64,000 nt of DNA, taken from Plumapathes pennacea. Taxonomy: Eukaryota; Cnidaria; Anthozoa; Antipatharia; Myriopathidae. The stretch lies in contig OZ038466.1 in assembly GCA_964036295.1 (NCBI GenBank), positions 21,938,597-22,002,596 on the forward strand. Direction: 5' to 3'. Below, piece after piece: positions 1 through 10,179 of this stretch. Both the position numbers and the translations under genes were made by a program. The first letter of the stretch is position 1; each line of letters begins with the position of its first letter. Under the pieces are notes generated by a model, which did not search any database, was not told the DNA's origin, and saw nothing but the letters and a program-made list of their open reading frames with translations.

Positions 1-75
1 AAGAAAAAGACTCGCGTGCAAGCACCCTAACACCAATCTCACGGCACCATAACTGACACTGTAAAAGCTATTGCT

Positions 76-350
76 ATCATCAACACCATCACTACCACCA
101 CTATTTTCAACATCACCACCAGTCACCAACACCATCATTATCAACATCACCATCACCATCACCATCACCATTATCATCACCATCACTATCAACATCACTG
201 TTAACATCACCATCATCATCATCATCACCATCACCATTACCATCACCATCACCATCACCATCACCATCACCATCACCATTACCATAATCATCATCATCAT
301 CATCACTATCAACATCCGGCATCATCACCATTATCATCACCATCACCACC
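76..350. repeat. CAT/CAC-rich microsatellite
   Basis: Imperfect trinucleotide and hexanucleotide tandem repeat of CATCAC type with CATCAT interruptions. It gives artificial low-complexity reading frames on both strands (Ile/Thr on plus, Asp/Gly on minus). It lies beyond the last recognisable exon of the adhesion GPCR, so it is probably in that gene's intron or 3' flank. The same motif, on the other strand, forms the huge repeat near position 61.5-62.3 kb. Confidence 0.9.
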
Positions 351-504
351 ATTATAACAGTTACTATCGCCATCGCCAACAATTGTACAGTATCACCAAT
401 ATTAACACCAACACCAATATTCTAACAAACTAAAGACATTAAAAATATTCCCTGGCAATCAATTGTTAATAAATAACCCAATATGTGTTAACTCCTGTAC
501 TGAC

Positions 505-2854
505 CTTCTTGTTTAATACACAATGGAAGATGAAGATCACAAGTCCTTGAAGAGAATTTAGAATGGTGAAGATGTATTTGAACGCAAGCGTGTCTTCGTT
601 GAAACTGAGTAAGCCGAACACCCAAGTGACCCCCAAGATCGGAAGAATGACAACAGACGCCCAAATACCCGAGCGGATCTTGTCCGCGCGATATTTGTTT
701 CGCTCTGCTCTTGTCCTCGCCCTTTGTCGAAAGACCAAGATAAAGACGAAGATATTCACCTGAAAATAGGAAATTAGTGTAGGATAGAGATAAATAATCA
801 AACTGAGTGCTTTCGTAATAGGAGAGGAGGAGATCAAGAAAAAATAAAATGGAGGGTAACTAGACAAAACGCAACCATAAAAGAGAGAGAGAAAGTAAGT
901 CACTTACAGTGAAGAAAAGAAGACAAAGAAGAAACAAACTAAGAACAGGGGAACAAGACAAAAGCGAGGTCCACGAGAAGAATAACTGACCAAAATGACA
1001 ACAGATGCTGGACCTATGAAAGCCCATATGAGCCCACTGTCAGTCGAGAGCCAGCAGACGTCCGCCGTGCCGTAGCCTGAGGTTTGGGTAGTACCCAGGG
1101 ACACTGCGACAACTATGGCGGGAAAACCTGACCGAGATTTACGAGATAACGGCATATTAGAGACACATTTTGAATGAAGTCCTAGGGCAACCATTAAAAC
1201 TATGAAAAAAAAAAGTTAGACTAAAAGAATGCGTTTTATCACACAATAAATCCTTCTATGGTTGCTTTTCATGGCATCGAATATTAAAACATACATTTCG
1301 ATGGACAACATGCCTTATGATGAGTGAATTTTGATATCGCGTTTAATTGTTTATCTGTTCTCAGGTACAAAATATTATTTGTTTCCGCTTCAAATATAAC
1401 ACACAGCTATAATCATAACTCACCCCAACCGATGGCGTAGAAATACTTAGGAGTTTCTTGGACGCCTCCCACAGTCATTTTCATCACGGCAATATAGAGA
1501 AGAATTCCTTCACACAACATCCAAGAGAACATTGCCAACAGAGAGTAGTGAAGCAGAGCAGCGACAACTGTGCAACTTGCCTACAAGGACAGTAATACAA
1601 CTGAATATCCTTTAGCACACTTCACAGAAACAATTACTGTAAATCCTCGAATAAGGGCCCAGGGCGTTTATTTCAAATTTAGGTTTAAGCGAGATCGCTT
1701 ATTTGAGGGGAGCTTATTCGAAGGGGGGCGCTTATTTAATTTTTCTCTAACCGTGGCCAGATGGTCATTTATTTTTGTAATGCGTAACAATTACCCATAA
1801 ACAATAACAATATAAACGTGAGCCGTTCATAGAGTTCTAATAGCGACACACATGTACACCGTATTCACAAAACGTCACGTAGATTTTGCTGGTGTTAGTT
1901 TACCGTTTGTGCAAAAGCAAAAAATAAGAGGGAAAGGGGAGGAGGAGATTATCGAGGAGAGGGGGCGCTTATTTCAAATTTTGACTGGGAGAAGAGGCTC
2001 TTATTCGAGGGGGACGTTTGTTCGAGGGAGAGGAGAGGGGGGGGGGGGGATTTTTAAATTGATTTAATATTTTATGTAGTTGGTAATTTACCTCGTATTC
2101 ACGTGCCCAACTTTCTCCTATAACGAGCGTGCATGTAATGGCGATGGCAGCACAGATGTTTAATACGACTATGGTTTGCGTACGTGGTTTCTTCATGAAC
2201 CTCCACAAAAACAGCGTGACTCCAACGATGAGGAGAACGGCCACCGTCGAGATAGAACAGCCCACTAAGGATATGATCTCCAGGTCACGTGAAATCTGTA
2301 AAATAGTAAAAACAGGTCCAGCTGATGAAATATAATGGACGAGGGGGAGAGGGGAGAGAAGATGAACAGATTGATGACAAAGACGTTTTAATAATCTGCA
2401 TTGCTGATTCATCTCTACTTCAACTGTAAACTACTTTGACTTTTCTGCATGCCTGATTGAAAGTGTTTTCTTACATCCCTTGTGATTTGCGCTGTTAATT
2501 AGTTTGGTTTTGGTTTTACAAAAGTTTTAGTTTTTAGCTCTGCACGTTTGATTCAAGCACACTCACCGATTCACCACCACCGTAAGGATCCATCAGAGAA
2601 GCAAACATGGTCAGGTGATCACACTCACAGGTAATGACGTCATCCGACGTACTGGCTACCAGTCTGCAGCCGTCAGTATGCCATGTCCTGGGAAGACCCA
2701 CACGCCAGAACACGCAGCTTCTAAGAGGAATGGTGTTGGGAGGTAATTGATCCTGCATTTGACAAAAACAATAACAACAATCAAGCTATACTGTCTAGCT
2801 CGGTTGAGTATATTGATAAGTTATTTTACTGTTACAAAAACATGTATCACACAC

Positions 2855-2917
<63 letters not shown>

Positions 2918-5900
2918 CAACAAGTAACTAAAAAACGAAAAATAGTCTTTTCTGTTCACTAATACCTCTTTCTTTTCCAGAACTATCTTGACCGGTGATC
3001 GCAGCTGACGAGGTGGACTGGGTTCGACTGTACTGGACACAATAATACTACTAGGGAAGACGCTCAGGTTTCGGCCTCCCGCTATATCATCGGACTTGTT
3101 AAATGATAACTTTTCATGTAGGGTCAGATAAATTAAACTGACAGCACGGTTGGAGCCATTGGACTGGAATACTTCTGATGGTAAAAATATTTTGCTGCCT
3201 TCGTGGGCGAAGAGCAATCCGTCTGTTTTGATCTAAAATAAAAGATAGACTGCTGTTTGCAACTACCAGTCAATCAACATAAGAAACAAAGCACATCGGA
3301 CTTATAAACTTCCATTGGCATCCCCTTATATAGATGCATCTTAGTGTGACGACTGCATGTGCCCAAGATTTTTCTCCCAAGAAAAGAAAAGAGAAGAGCA
3401 ACTTGTAGTAAATTAGAAGGTGCAAGTATTTTAAGTGTTCACTGCAGTCTTGGTCTTGACCTTTTTGGTATGTTGCAAGCTGAGGCGTGTCTGTGCGTAT
3501 TTAATAGCTCTACTGTGTGTATGTCGTGTGTGTGACGTTTAGTTGAGGCGTGTGAGTCTCATCTGTGTGTATCTACTTTTAAGGGGAGGGAGGGTGGAGC
3601 CAAACCTGTAATATTTACCTGATTATTATGTCCAACATTATCCAATCTCATGACTATATTTGGTGTTTCTACCAAAGCATATGATTTAATTCCTTCACCG
3701 TCGAGGCTGCCAGCTACGTTCAAACCATAGTTGTCCAATGTATCCACCAGGATGGTGGATAAACTATTGTCTTCCTGCAAAAAGAAAAAATAGAGTTTAG
3801 AAGGTAATTAATAACCCCTTATGTGTTGCTGAATGTGTAACCGATACACGCATAACAGGAGGCAGCGTGGCCGAGTGGCTAGGGCGCTGGACTTAAAATC
3901 GGATCGATCCAAGTCCCGCTCTGACCGCTAGCTGAATTTGTAACACGCGGCAGCCCCGAGTTCAAATCCTCGGCCACGTTTTGTTGATAGCCAACTGGTT
4001 AGCCTCCGACCAGTTGTGATTCTTAACAAATTTACGTTCAGTTTAATACGGCCCCGCCAGCTCTGCTAAAACACTTCCCGTGTATAAATAAAGATATTTT
4101 ACTTTTACTTTCACTTAGCCTGCGTAGCTGGCGGTCTCATTCGATGCGATTGAACAGTGTTCACGGGCGCCATTTTGTGCTGATGGCGGATGGGAGACTG
4201 AGGTTCCGGCCCCCTCCCTCCGCCCCGTAATTTTGTCACTCGACCTCAGTCTCCCATCCGCCATCAGCACAAAATGGCGCCCGTGAACACTGTTCAATCG
4301 CATCGAATGAGACCGCCAGCTACGCAGGCTAACTTTCACTTTCATTTTTGTATGGTATTGTAGACGGTGACTTACCTCATCCAGTTGGCACCATGACTTA
4401 AAGTTGGATTCCTCTAACAAGTTGCTCGCAGCTAGAAGAAACTTTTCTTGATTTTCTGGGTTGCTCAAACTTCCGTTTCCTTTTCCTGAATTAAACTTTG
4501 CCAGATATGCCAGGATTTTAACTGAAATCTTTATATCGCCGCCGTAGATCTCATCCGGATTTCTCTCGTTATTTTGTGATGGTGTCGTTATGTTTGTTAA
4601 GGCTTCAAGGATTTCTGGAGCACTTCTATTTGTTTGAGAACCTTCAACCAGCGCTCTTGCCTGAATAAAGACAGGCAATGTTAAAGGATAACTCCGACTC
4701 CCAACCTCTGTCCCACGGACTTTTCCTTGTGTTTTCAAGGAAAAAGGCCCTAGAAACGCGCGAGGTTGACCGACTCCTTATAAAAGTTAATAGTGCACTT
4801 ACCTCCTTGCCCAAATCCACACATTGCTTAGAAGTGCAATTTACAAAATTAATGGAACCCCAAACTGCATATCCGCTCATCTTCAGGCACGCCCTCGTAA
4901 CCTTCCCTGGAATTAAAACGCGAAACACATACCGGGATTAATTTCTTAGATGCCTGTTGCCTCTGTTTCAAAACGAGGCCTTCCTAGCTTTCTTATAAAA
5001 ATAATTTTGATTTGCGTGAAAATATAGATTTGTAAAACATTTTCGTAGGAAAAAGAGCTAATCGGGGTCTTGGAACTCCTATTTTTTTCTTTAGTATTTT
5101 TCATGGATTAAGACGCAAATACATCGAGAGAACTTATCTACCATTAGCAGGTGCAGGGCATGGCTTGACGTCACGTGACCCTTGATTTGTCGTGGACCAG
5201 TCAACTCCATCTTTGCTTTCTTTAGGACACGGAGGAAGCTCTTCCACGTCAGGCTTTGGCTTAACTGGAGAGATAATACCTGTTTTACTTTAACACTTGT
5301 TGACATAACATTTTTACAAGGTTATACACCTAAAACAGTACTTAATTTAGTACTTTCATGGAGACAACACCATAAAATTATTATACAACTAATCTATCTA
5401 AAACAATGGAAGAATACCAAGTAACTCCATTCGCTAAATTTATAGAACTTTGCTCAAACTTGGGAAACTTTTAACTTAAACTAGACTTGTCATGTGAAAG
5501 GTGTAGTTTAATTTCTTTTACACTCTTTTGTTTGTATGCAGTATAGCTACAAAACCCACCGGAAATTGAGACGTTGCCGCTGACTTGGAAATCTGTGGGC
5601 GGATTAAGCGCCATCTGACCACGGAACCAGCATGTATAAGTCCCACCTTCTTCTGAATTTATATTATAAATAGATAAATACGCTCTCAAAGTTCTTGTTT
5701 GGCCATCAGGATTAGGGAAATTCACTCGCTGCAAAACTTTGCTCTCCTTCGTCCATAAAATTTCTTCAAACTTCACAGGCACTTGTTGTGAATATCTTGT
5801 CACGTTACAATTGAGCAAGATATTGTCTCCAGATTTAGCGACAACATCACCAGTGACAACTAGCGTTGGTATTAACGGCCCTGGAAATAAAGTAGTGACT

Positions 5901-7472
5901 GCTGGTACTGTTGTGAACGGCCCTGGGAAAAAACAGAAGATCGGAGTTATTGGCTGACCAATAAAGTTTTTCATGAGACTCCTGCACGTGTTAGGTTATA
6001 ATTTAGAAGTCGAAACGGCGTGATATAGGCATGTGCAGTACATGCCGAGGGGCTTAAGGATTGCTACTACTGATTATATATATATATATATATATTTACA
6101 CAGAACATTCCATGAACTTACTGGGGACGACAGTGACGCCAAATCCATGGATTGCAGTCGGTTCCATTTTTCCAGCTTCAAAAGCCCAGCATTCATATTT
6201 TCCTCCTATCTCATCATCATCAATTTCTTGCACATACTTTATGTACATTGTTTTCCTCAGTTTCATGCCTCCCACTGCAACAAAAACAAAAACAAAAACA
6301 AAAACAATAGAAAAACAAAGTTTGTGCAAAAAAACAAATAAATGATAAACTTGTAAGACTGGTGGTCTTAATACACACTTGGTAAACAAAAAGTACACAG
6401 TAGTACAAGATAGTGTCTATACTCCCATATAAATATACACATACTCTACCCACACGTTCATACTCACCCTCTCTACTTGAGTTAAAGGTCACACGTGGCT
6501 CAGTGATGCTATGGTGTTGACCATAGTCGTCTCTTCGCACAAAATCAATACGTGCTGGCCGTGTCTTGTTCACTGCGTCGTCAAACGCGACACAGGTGAC
6601 TTGTGTATTAGTGCCTTCCATTGGGAACACGTTCGATGGGAAAGGCTGGACAATTTCAAGACTGGCTGCATATATATATATATAAAGAGGATGAAGGTAA
6701 AATCTGAGGTTAGGCAGGACTGCCGGAGCTGGCCAAAATGTAAACACGTCACCCTAAAAATATCAATCCCCTTGGCACCATCTCAAGAGCAAGTTGTAAA
6801 TTCAAACAGGAGTAGATAAATTCAGTGCCCCAAACACATCTCGGCAGCATGGAACAAAAAGCGACTTTACTCATCGCCTCCCCCAGCGCAACGTTTTTGT
6901 CACTCGCCCCACGATCTTGCAAAATGACAAACTGGCTACGTAGTTTTTTTCCTCGTTCCCAGGCTAGGAACGAGGATGCGTAGTTTTTTCCGACTCGACA
7001 GAACTATGGAAGCGTTCCATTTTTTGCCGTTACAGTTTTTATTCAATTCTTGCTTTTAGGCAGATAAAATTTGTTTAATTAAATGTCACGTCAAAATATT
7101 AACTTTGCAAATATCATCATTTTGACATTATACTGCAGAATATCCTACCACACTCTTCTAGTTCAGCCGCGTTCTGTTTAATACTCCCTGGAAAAAAGAG
7201 TTGTCAACGGTACACTTTCTGAATCATGGTGCAACGTTTGCAGTTGATTTTGTGATTTCGTTCTCTATATCCCTAACTTACCGCAGGCGAAGCCACTTAG
7301 TATTAAATCTCGGTAGAGCACCTTTTTACTTTATAGCCTGCAAATACAGCCACCTCCCGTCGGAGCTGCCCGACGCGAGGCGGTTGTATTCACAGGCTAC
7401 CTTTTACTTACCTTGTCCTTGTTCGGCCGAGAGCAAAAGCAAAACGATTGCAACGTAGACGCTGTCAGCCAT
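505..7472 (-). CDS. Adhesion GPCR with two Ig-like domains, HormR, GAIN/GPS and 7TM (3' end outside window)
   Basis: Fourteen exons join in phase: 7412-7472, 6468-6665, 6122-6274, 5560-5922, 5142-5264, 4803-4906, 4376-4660, 3619-3774, 2966-3232, 2567-2752, 2092-2295, 1424-1580, 991-1127 and 505-759, about 883 residues so far. The start at 7472 opens a signal peptide ([14 protein letters not shown]...). Ig-like regions follow at about residues 22-137 and 150-255 (Cys in VTCVAF and YECWAF; LNCNVT and YTCWF). A hormone-receptor domain spans about 260-334 ([22 protein letters not shown]). The GAIN domain ends in a complete GPS (C583, W586, W594, C599, C612, C614) with the autocleavage triplet HLT at 616-618, so family knowledge predicts cleavage after L617. 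The secretin-type 7TM starts near 640; WMLCEG lies in TM3 and GVTWVFG in TM6. The cytoplasmic tail lies beyond the left edge. Ligand unknown; domain order recalls ADGRA/ADGRF-like receptors, but orthology is not claimed. Confidence 0.93.
2857..2913. repeat. (CA)n microsatellite
   Basis: Uninterrupted CA dinucleotide run inside the intron between exons 9 and 10 of the adhesion GPCR. It is noncoding; the apparent Cys-Val reading frame on the minus strand is an artefact of the repeat. Confidence 0.95.
3861..4106 (+). repeat. tRNA-Leu-derived SINE-like element
   Basis: The left part reads like the 5' half of a tRNA-Leu(TAA): an A-box region GTGGCCGAGTGG and an anticodon-loop region GGACTTAAAATC. 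A B-box-like GAGTTCAAATCCTC lies about 100 bases downstream. The 3' acceptor strand does not pair with the 5' end, and a non-tRNA body with a TA-rich tail (AATAAAGATATTTTACTT) follows. This is the layout of a tRNA-derived SINE rather than a working tRNA. A shorter relative with the same tail sits at about 56,770-56,840. It lies within an adhesion GPCR intron. Confidence 0.65.
4116..4331. mobile_element. Fold-back MITE (TAGCCTGC family) with 9-bp target duplication
   Basis: Two nearly perfect inverted arms of about 88 bases (4116-4204 and 4243-4331) flank a 38-base spacer. The element begins TAGCCTGCGTAGC and ends with its exact complement. The 9-mer ACTTTCACT flanks it directly on both sides (4107-4115 and 4332-4340), a clean target-site duplication. 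Nine-base duplications with long inverted arms suggest a Mutator-like (MULE) origin; that class is inference. It has no coding capacity and lies in an intron, beside the SINE tail. Confidence 0.85.
6951..6978. repeat. Short palindrome flanked by direct repeats
   Basis: The motif CCTCGTTCC, spacer CAGGCTA and GGAACGAGG form a perfect 25-base hairpin. It is flanked by the direct repeat CGTAGTTTTTT (6939-6949 and 6979-6989), as expected for a small transposed fold-back unit. It lies in the first intron of the adhesion GPCR. A half copy of the motif appears near 8,890. Confidence 0.55.
7334..7399. mobile_element. Short fold-back element, TAGCCTG termini
   Basis: A 66-base imperfect palindrome starts TAGCCTGCAAATACAGCC and ends in the near complement ending CACAGGCTA. 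It shares its termini with the fold-back MITEs at 4116 and 56360. The flanks contain similar TTTTACTT strings, but not a clean, directly abutting duplication. It ends 12 bases downstream of the first exon's splice donor. Confidence 0.55.
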
Positions 7473-7570
7473 CTTTAGGCAACTTAACTGTATGCCCTCA
7501 CGTTCGTTCAACTGCTAAGTAAACCGCAGCGGAAGTAACAAATACTTTAAATAGTCTGGCCACCAGAAAG

Positions 7571-7628
7571 TGACGTCATCAGTAGTTTCGAACCGCCCTT
7601 CGTATTGGTCTCTTTTTTGGTGACGTCA
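7571..7628. promoter_or_regulatory. Two full CRE palindromes upstream of the adhesion GPCR
   Basis: TGACGTCA occurs at 7571-7578 and again at 7621-7628, about 100 and 150 bases upstream of the adhesion GPCR start codon at 7472. This palindrome is the consensus binding site of CREB/ATF bZIP factors. Placement in the presumed core promoter suggests cAMP or stress responsiveness; that is inference. Confidence 0.5.
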
Positions 7629-7970
7629 CAGTAACAATGCACGTAGCGACACTCCTGAAAGAAGTGTTGGGCAGCACGGAAACGCCTCTTGTTCCGCGTC
7701 AAACAATTACAGTGTGACCGAAGGACAGAAAGAAACGAGGTGGTGCTTGGCGTAGTACTGAAGGTTGACGTGGTATGAAGTCAGTAGTTGACCCTTCTAC
7801 GGAGCAAGGCCTATTTATTTCAAACCGTTTGAATTGAGGCTATCATTTAACTTTCCGTTCATTTTGCTACTTTACCTATGCCGGCGCCTGACACTGCATG
7901 TATAAATAAAACGTGTTCTACTTGCATAGCAAAAACATGTTTACTTGAAAAGGCAAACGAAGACTAAATT

Positions 7971-7973
<3 letters not shown>

Positions 7974-8042
<69 letters not shown>
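7974..8042. repeat. (CA)n microsatellite
   Basis: An uninterrupted CA dinucleotide array of about 69 bases in intergenic DNA. The poly-Cys-Val frame reading across it is an artefact. Confidence 0.95.
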
Positions 8043-8047
<5 letters not shown>

Positions 8048-8182
8048 CGTCCAGAAAGCGCCCTCCAAGCTTTTCCCCCTGAGATTTCCCCACACGCCTC
8101 TACAAACTGTGACTTCAATTGAATAAGACGACCCGGTGTGTTTTTACACGCAAGAGGAAGTTCTTTTACGACCCACAAAATT

Positions 8183-8545
8183 AAACATCCGCACTTGTTT
8201 AAAGGGAAAAAACGTCTTGACATTCACTGTTAAGGATAATTATTCAGAAAGATTATCAGTTGTTTTCCATCAGTGACAGTAGTTCTTGCAATTTGCAGTG
8301 TCATTAAAGTTCGTATTTTGTGCATTAGTGATTCATAACACGTATGCCTTCGTAAAAATTTACAGATAAACATCCGTACTAGTTTAAAGGGAAAAAAAAA
8401 ACAAAAAAAAAAAGTCTTGACATTTTAACCGTTAAGGATTTTCAAAAAGATTATCAGTTTTTTTCCATTATTGACAGTAGTTCCTGCAATATGCAGCGTC
8501 ATTAAAGCTCGTATCCTGTGCATTAGTGATTCATAACACGTATGC
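8183..8545. repeat. Tandem duplication, two copies of about 170 bases
   Basis: The blocks 8183-8345 and 8365-8545 are diverged direct copies. Both contain, in order, AACATCCG, TTTAAAGGGAAAAAA, GTCTTGACATT, AGATTATCAGTT, TTTTCCAT, GACAGTAGTT, CAGCGTCATTAAAG or a variant, and GCATTAGTGATTCATAACACG. The second copy has gained a poly-A insertion. No coding content is visible. Confidence 0.8.
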
Positions 8546-10179
8546 TGCGATAACTCTTGGCATAAGCTCAAGGCTCGGATTATTAATCCTCGGCGTGTTA
8601 CTTTAATCAGCCATATTAACCAATAAGTACTAGTCTACAGAGCTAAACTCACGAACCAAACTCAAATTTCAGTAGCAGTGAAAAGAGACCAATAACCCGG
8701 GGAGGGGAGGGGTGCGGCGTTACTTGATAAAAATTACTACTAAACTCTGACCTTTCTCAGGGGGGGACCCTGAAAATCACAATTACGACTACCCCAGGCT
8801 AAGTACGTTATTTTGTGAACATATGAACCCTAACCACAAGGCTATGCGAGCACCGAGGCTCAGTCCACAGCCGTCGGTGTTTCAGCCATCCTCGTTCCCA
8901 GGCTCTTACGGGACGGACTATCGAACTGTCTTCAGCCTCCAAGTTAATGCACTTGTATTAGGATGATTATTTTGCGTTTCAAATCCGTCTTTCTACAACA
9001 TTTCTCACCTGGAAACTTATGGTTTGTCAAGGCTTGAATGTTCGCGCTTGTGACTGATCCTAAACCCCACTAATCTAAGACCCTGTTCACACGAGCTAAA
9101 GCGGAATGCCGACACCGCGGAAATACGTTTTTCGTACGTGCGGTCACTTGCTTTTTAGTCAGCGGTTATTGCACAGAATCGTGGATTCAGGTGCAAATTT
9201 TGTAGTTAAATGTAACACTCGTAAAACCTCAAGACTTAACCAAGAAACTCAATAGTAGGACTCGGCACTCAACTGCAAGTTAGTTCAAAGCACTTTCCAT
9301 AACTTAAGTTGTGAACAAGAAAAACGAGGCTTGCCCACGATGTAAAATTTTAACTCAAATTATGAGAAGTTCCGCGGCGTCCGGAATGCCAGTCCGGGTC
9401 AGTTCACAACCAAGGGTTTGGAAACATTAACGTTCACATGAACCCGGATTGCATCTCATTCGAGGAGCACTGATCCAACCCGGAGCCACCCGCGAGTCGG
9501 CCCATATTTCCACTCGTACGTAAATGACGCTAATTTGTCGTTCTGCTGTCCGCCATCCTGTCCCCACTTTTAGGAATGGCGGAGAAACAGAAAGAAAAGC
9601 AACATTTTACATTGACCCGGGTAAGTGCAATTCGGCGAATTGCCAACCCTTCTAGACGGTTCAACCCGGGGCTCCAAAGTGGTTACCCGGCAAGCCGGGT
9701 TGACCTATGTTAGAAACTATATTCATGTAAAGATTTTGGCTGGAGAAGGGTGAACCTGCCGCGACTGGCATTAAGCCCAGGCTCGTGTAAACAGAGTCTT
9801 GAGGCCCGATTACATGAGCCAGACTGGCCCGGTTTGCCGATTGATAACCATAAATCAAATGTAGATTACATGAGAACCTCATCAGCCTTGTTTTCATGTG
9901 AGACCGAAACAGTCCCGCTGGCTCAGACAATTCTCCTAACAAAGCTGTTGAAGACTCTGGATATCACTATTTCGTGAGACATGGGCTGTTCTTCATTTTG
10001 AGAGCAACTTCTAAATTACGAACTAAAAGAAAAGATAGTGTGACCAAATCGGGTTTTTAACCCTTTCACTCTCAAACTAAAGAAGAAAGACGAAGTTGAA
10101 CACAATATTGGGAATAAAAGGGTTAAAATAGTGTACTTTAGAAATGGCTTGGCTGTTCTTGGTCTTCCTCGCATACGGT

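Larger units (their letters stand above)
7629..10179. other. Intergenic region, no gene recognised
   Basis: About 2.5 kb between the adhesion GPCR promoter and the 3' end of the LDLa/sushi gene. It holds a CA microsatellite, a degenerate tandem duplication and old repeat-like sequence around 9,360-9,980 (recurring ACATGA and CCCGG words). The longest open frame here, about 93 codons at 9,661-9,942 on the minus strand, has no recognisable domain. Confidence 0.7.

Noticed and set aside
113-433. Asp/Gly and Ile/Thr-rich frames at the left edge
   Set aside because: Products of the CATCAC microsatellite on either strand.
3861-3990. Possible tRNA-Leu gene
   Set aside because: The 5' half fits tRNA-Leu, but the spacing to the B box is too long and the acceptor ends do not pair; a SINE fits better.
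6061-6345. Plus-strand frames opposite adhesion GPCR exon 3
   Set aside because: Antisense shadow frames running through a TA repeat and an AAAAC repeat; the minus-strand exon is supported by splice sites and Ig cysteines.
9661-9942. 93-codon minus frame ending in collagen-like GQPGLPG
   Set aside because: Only one or two Gly-X-Y units, no splice sites linking it to the LDLa/sushi gene, and the region looks repeat-derived.
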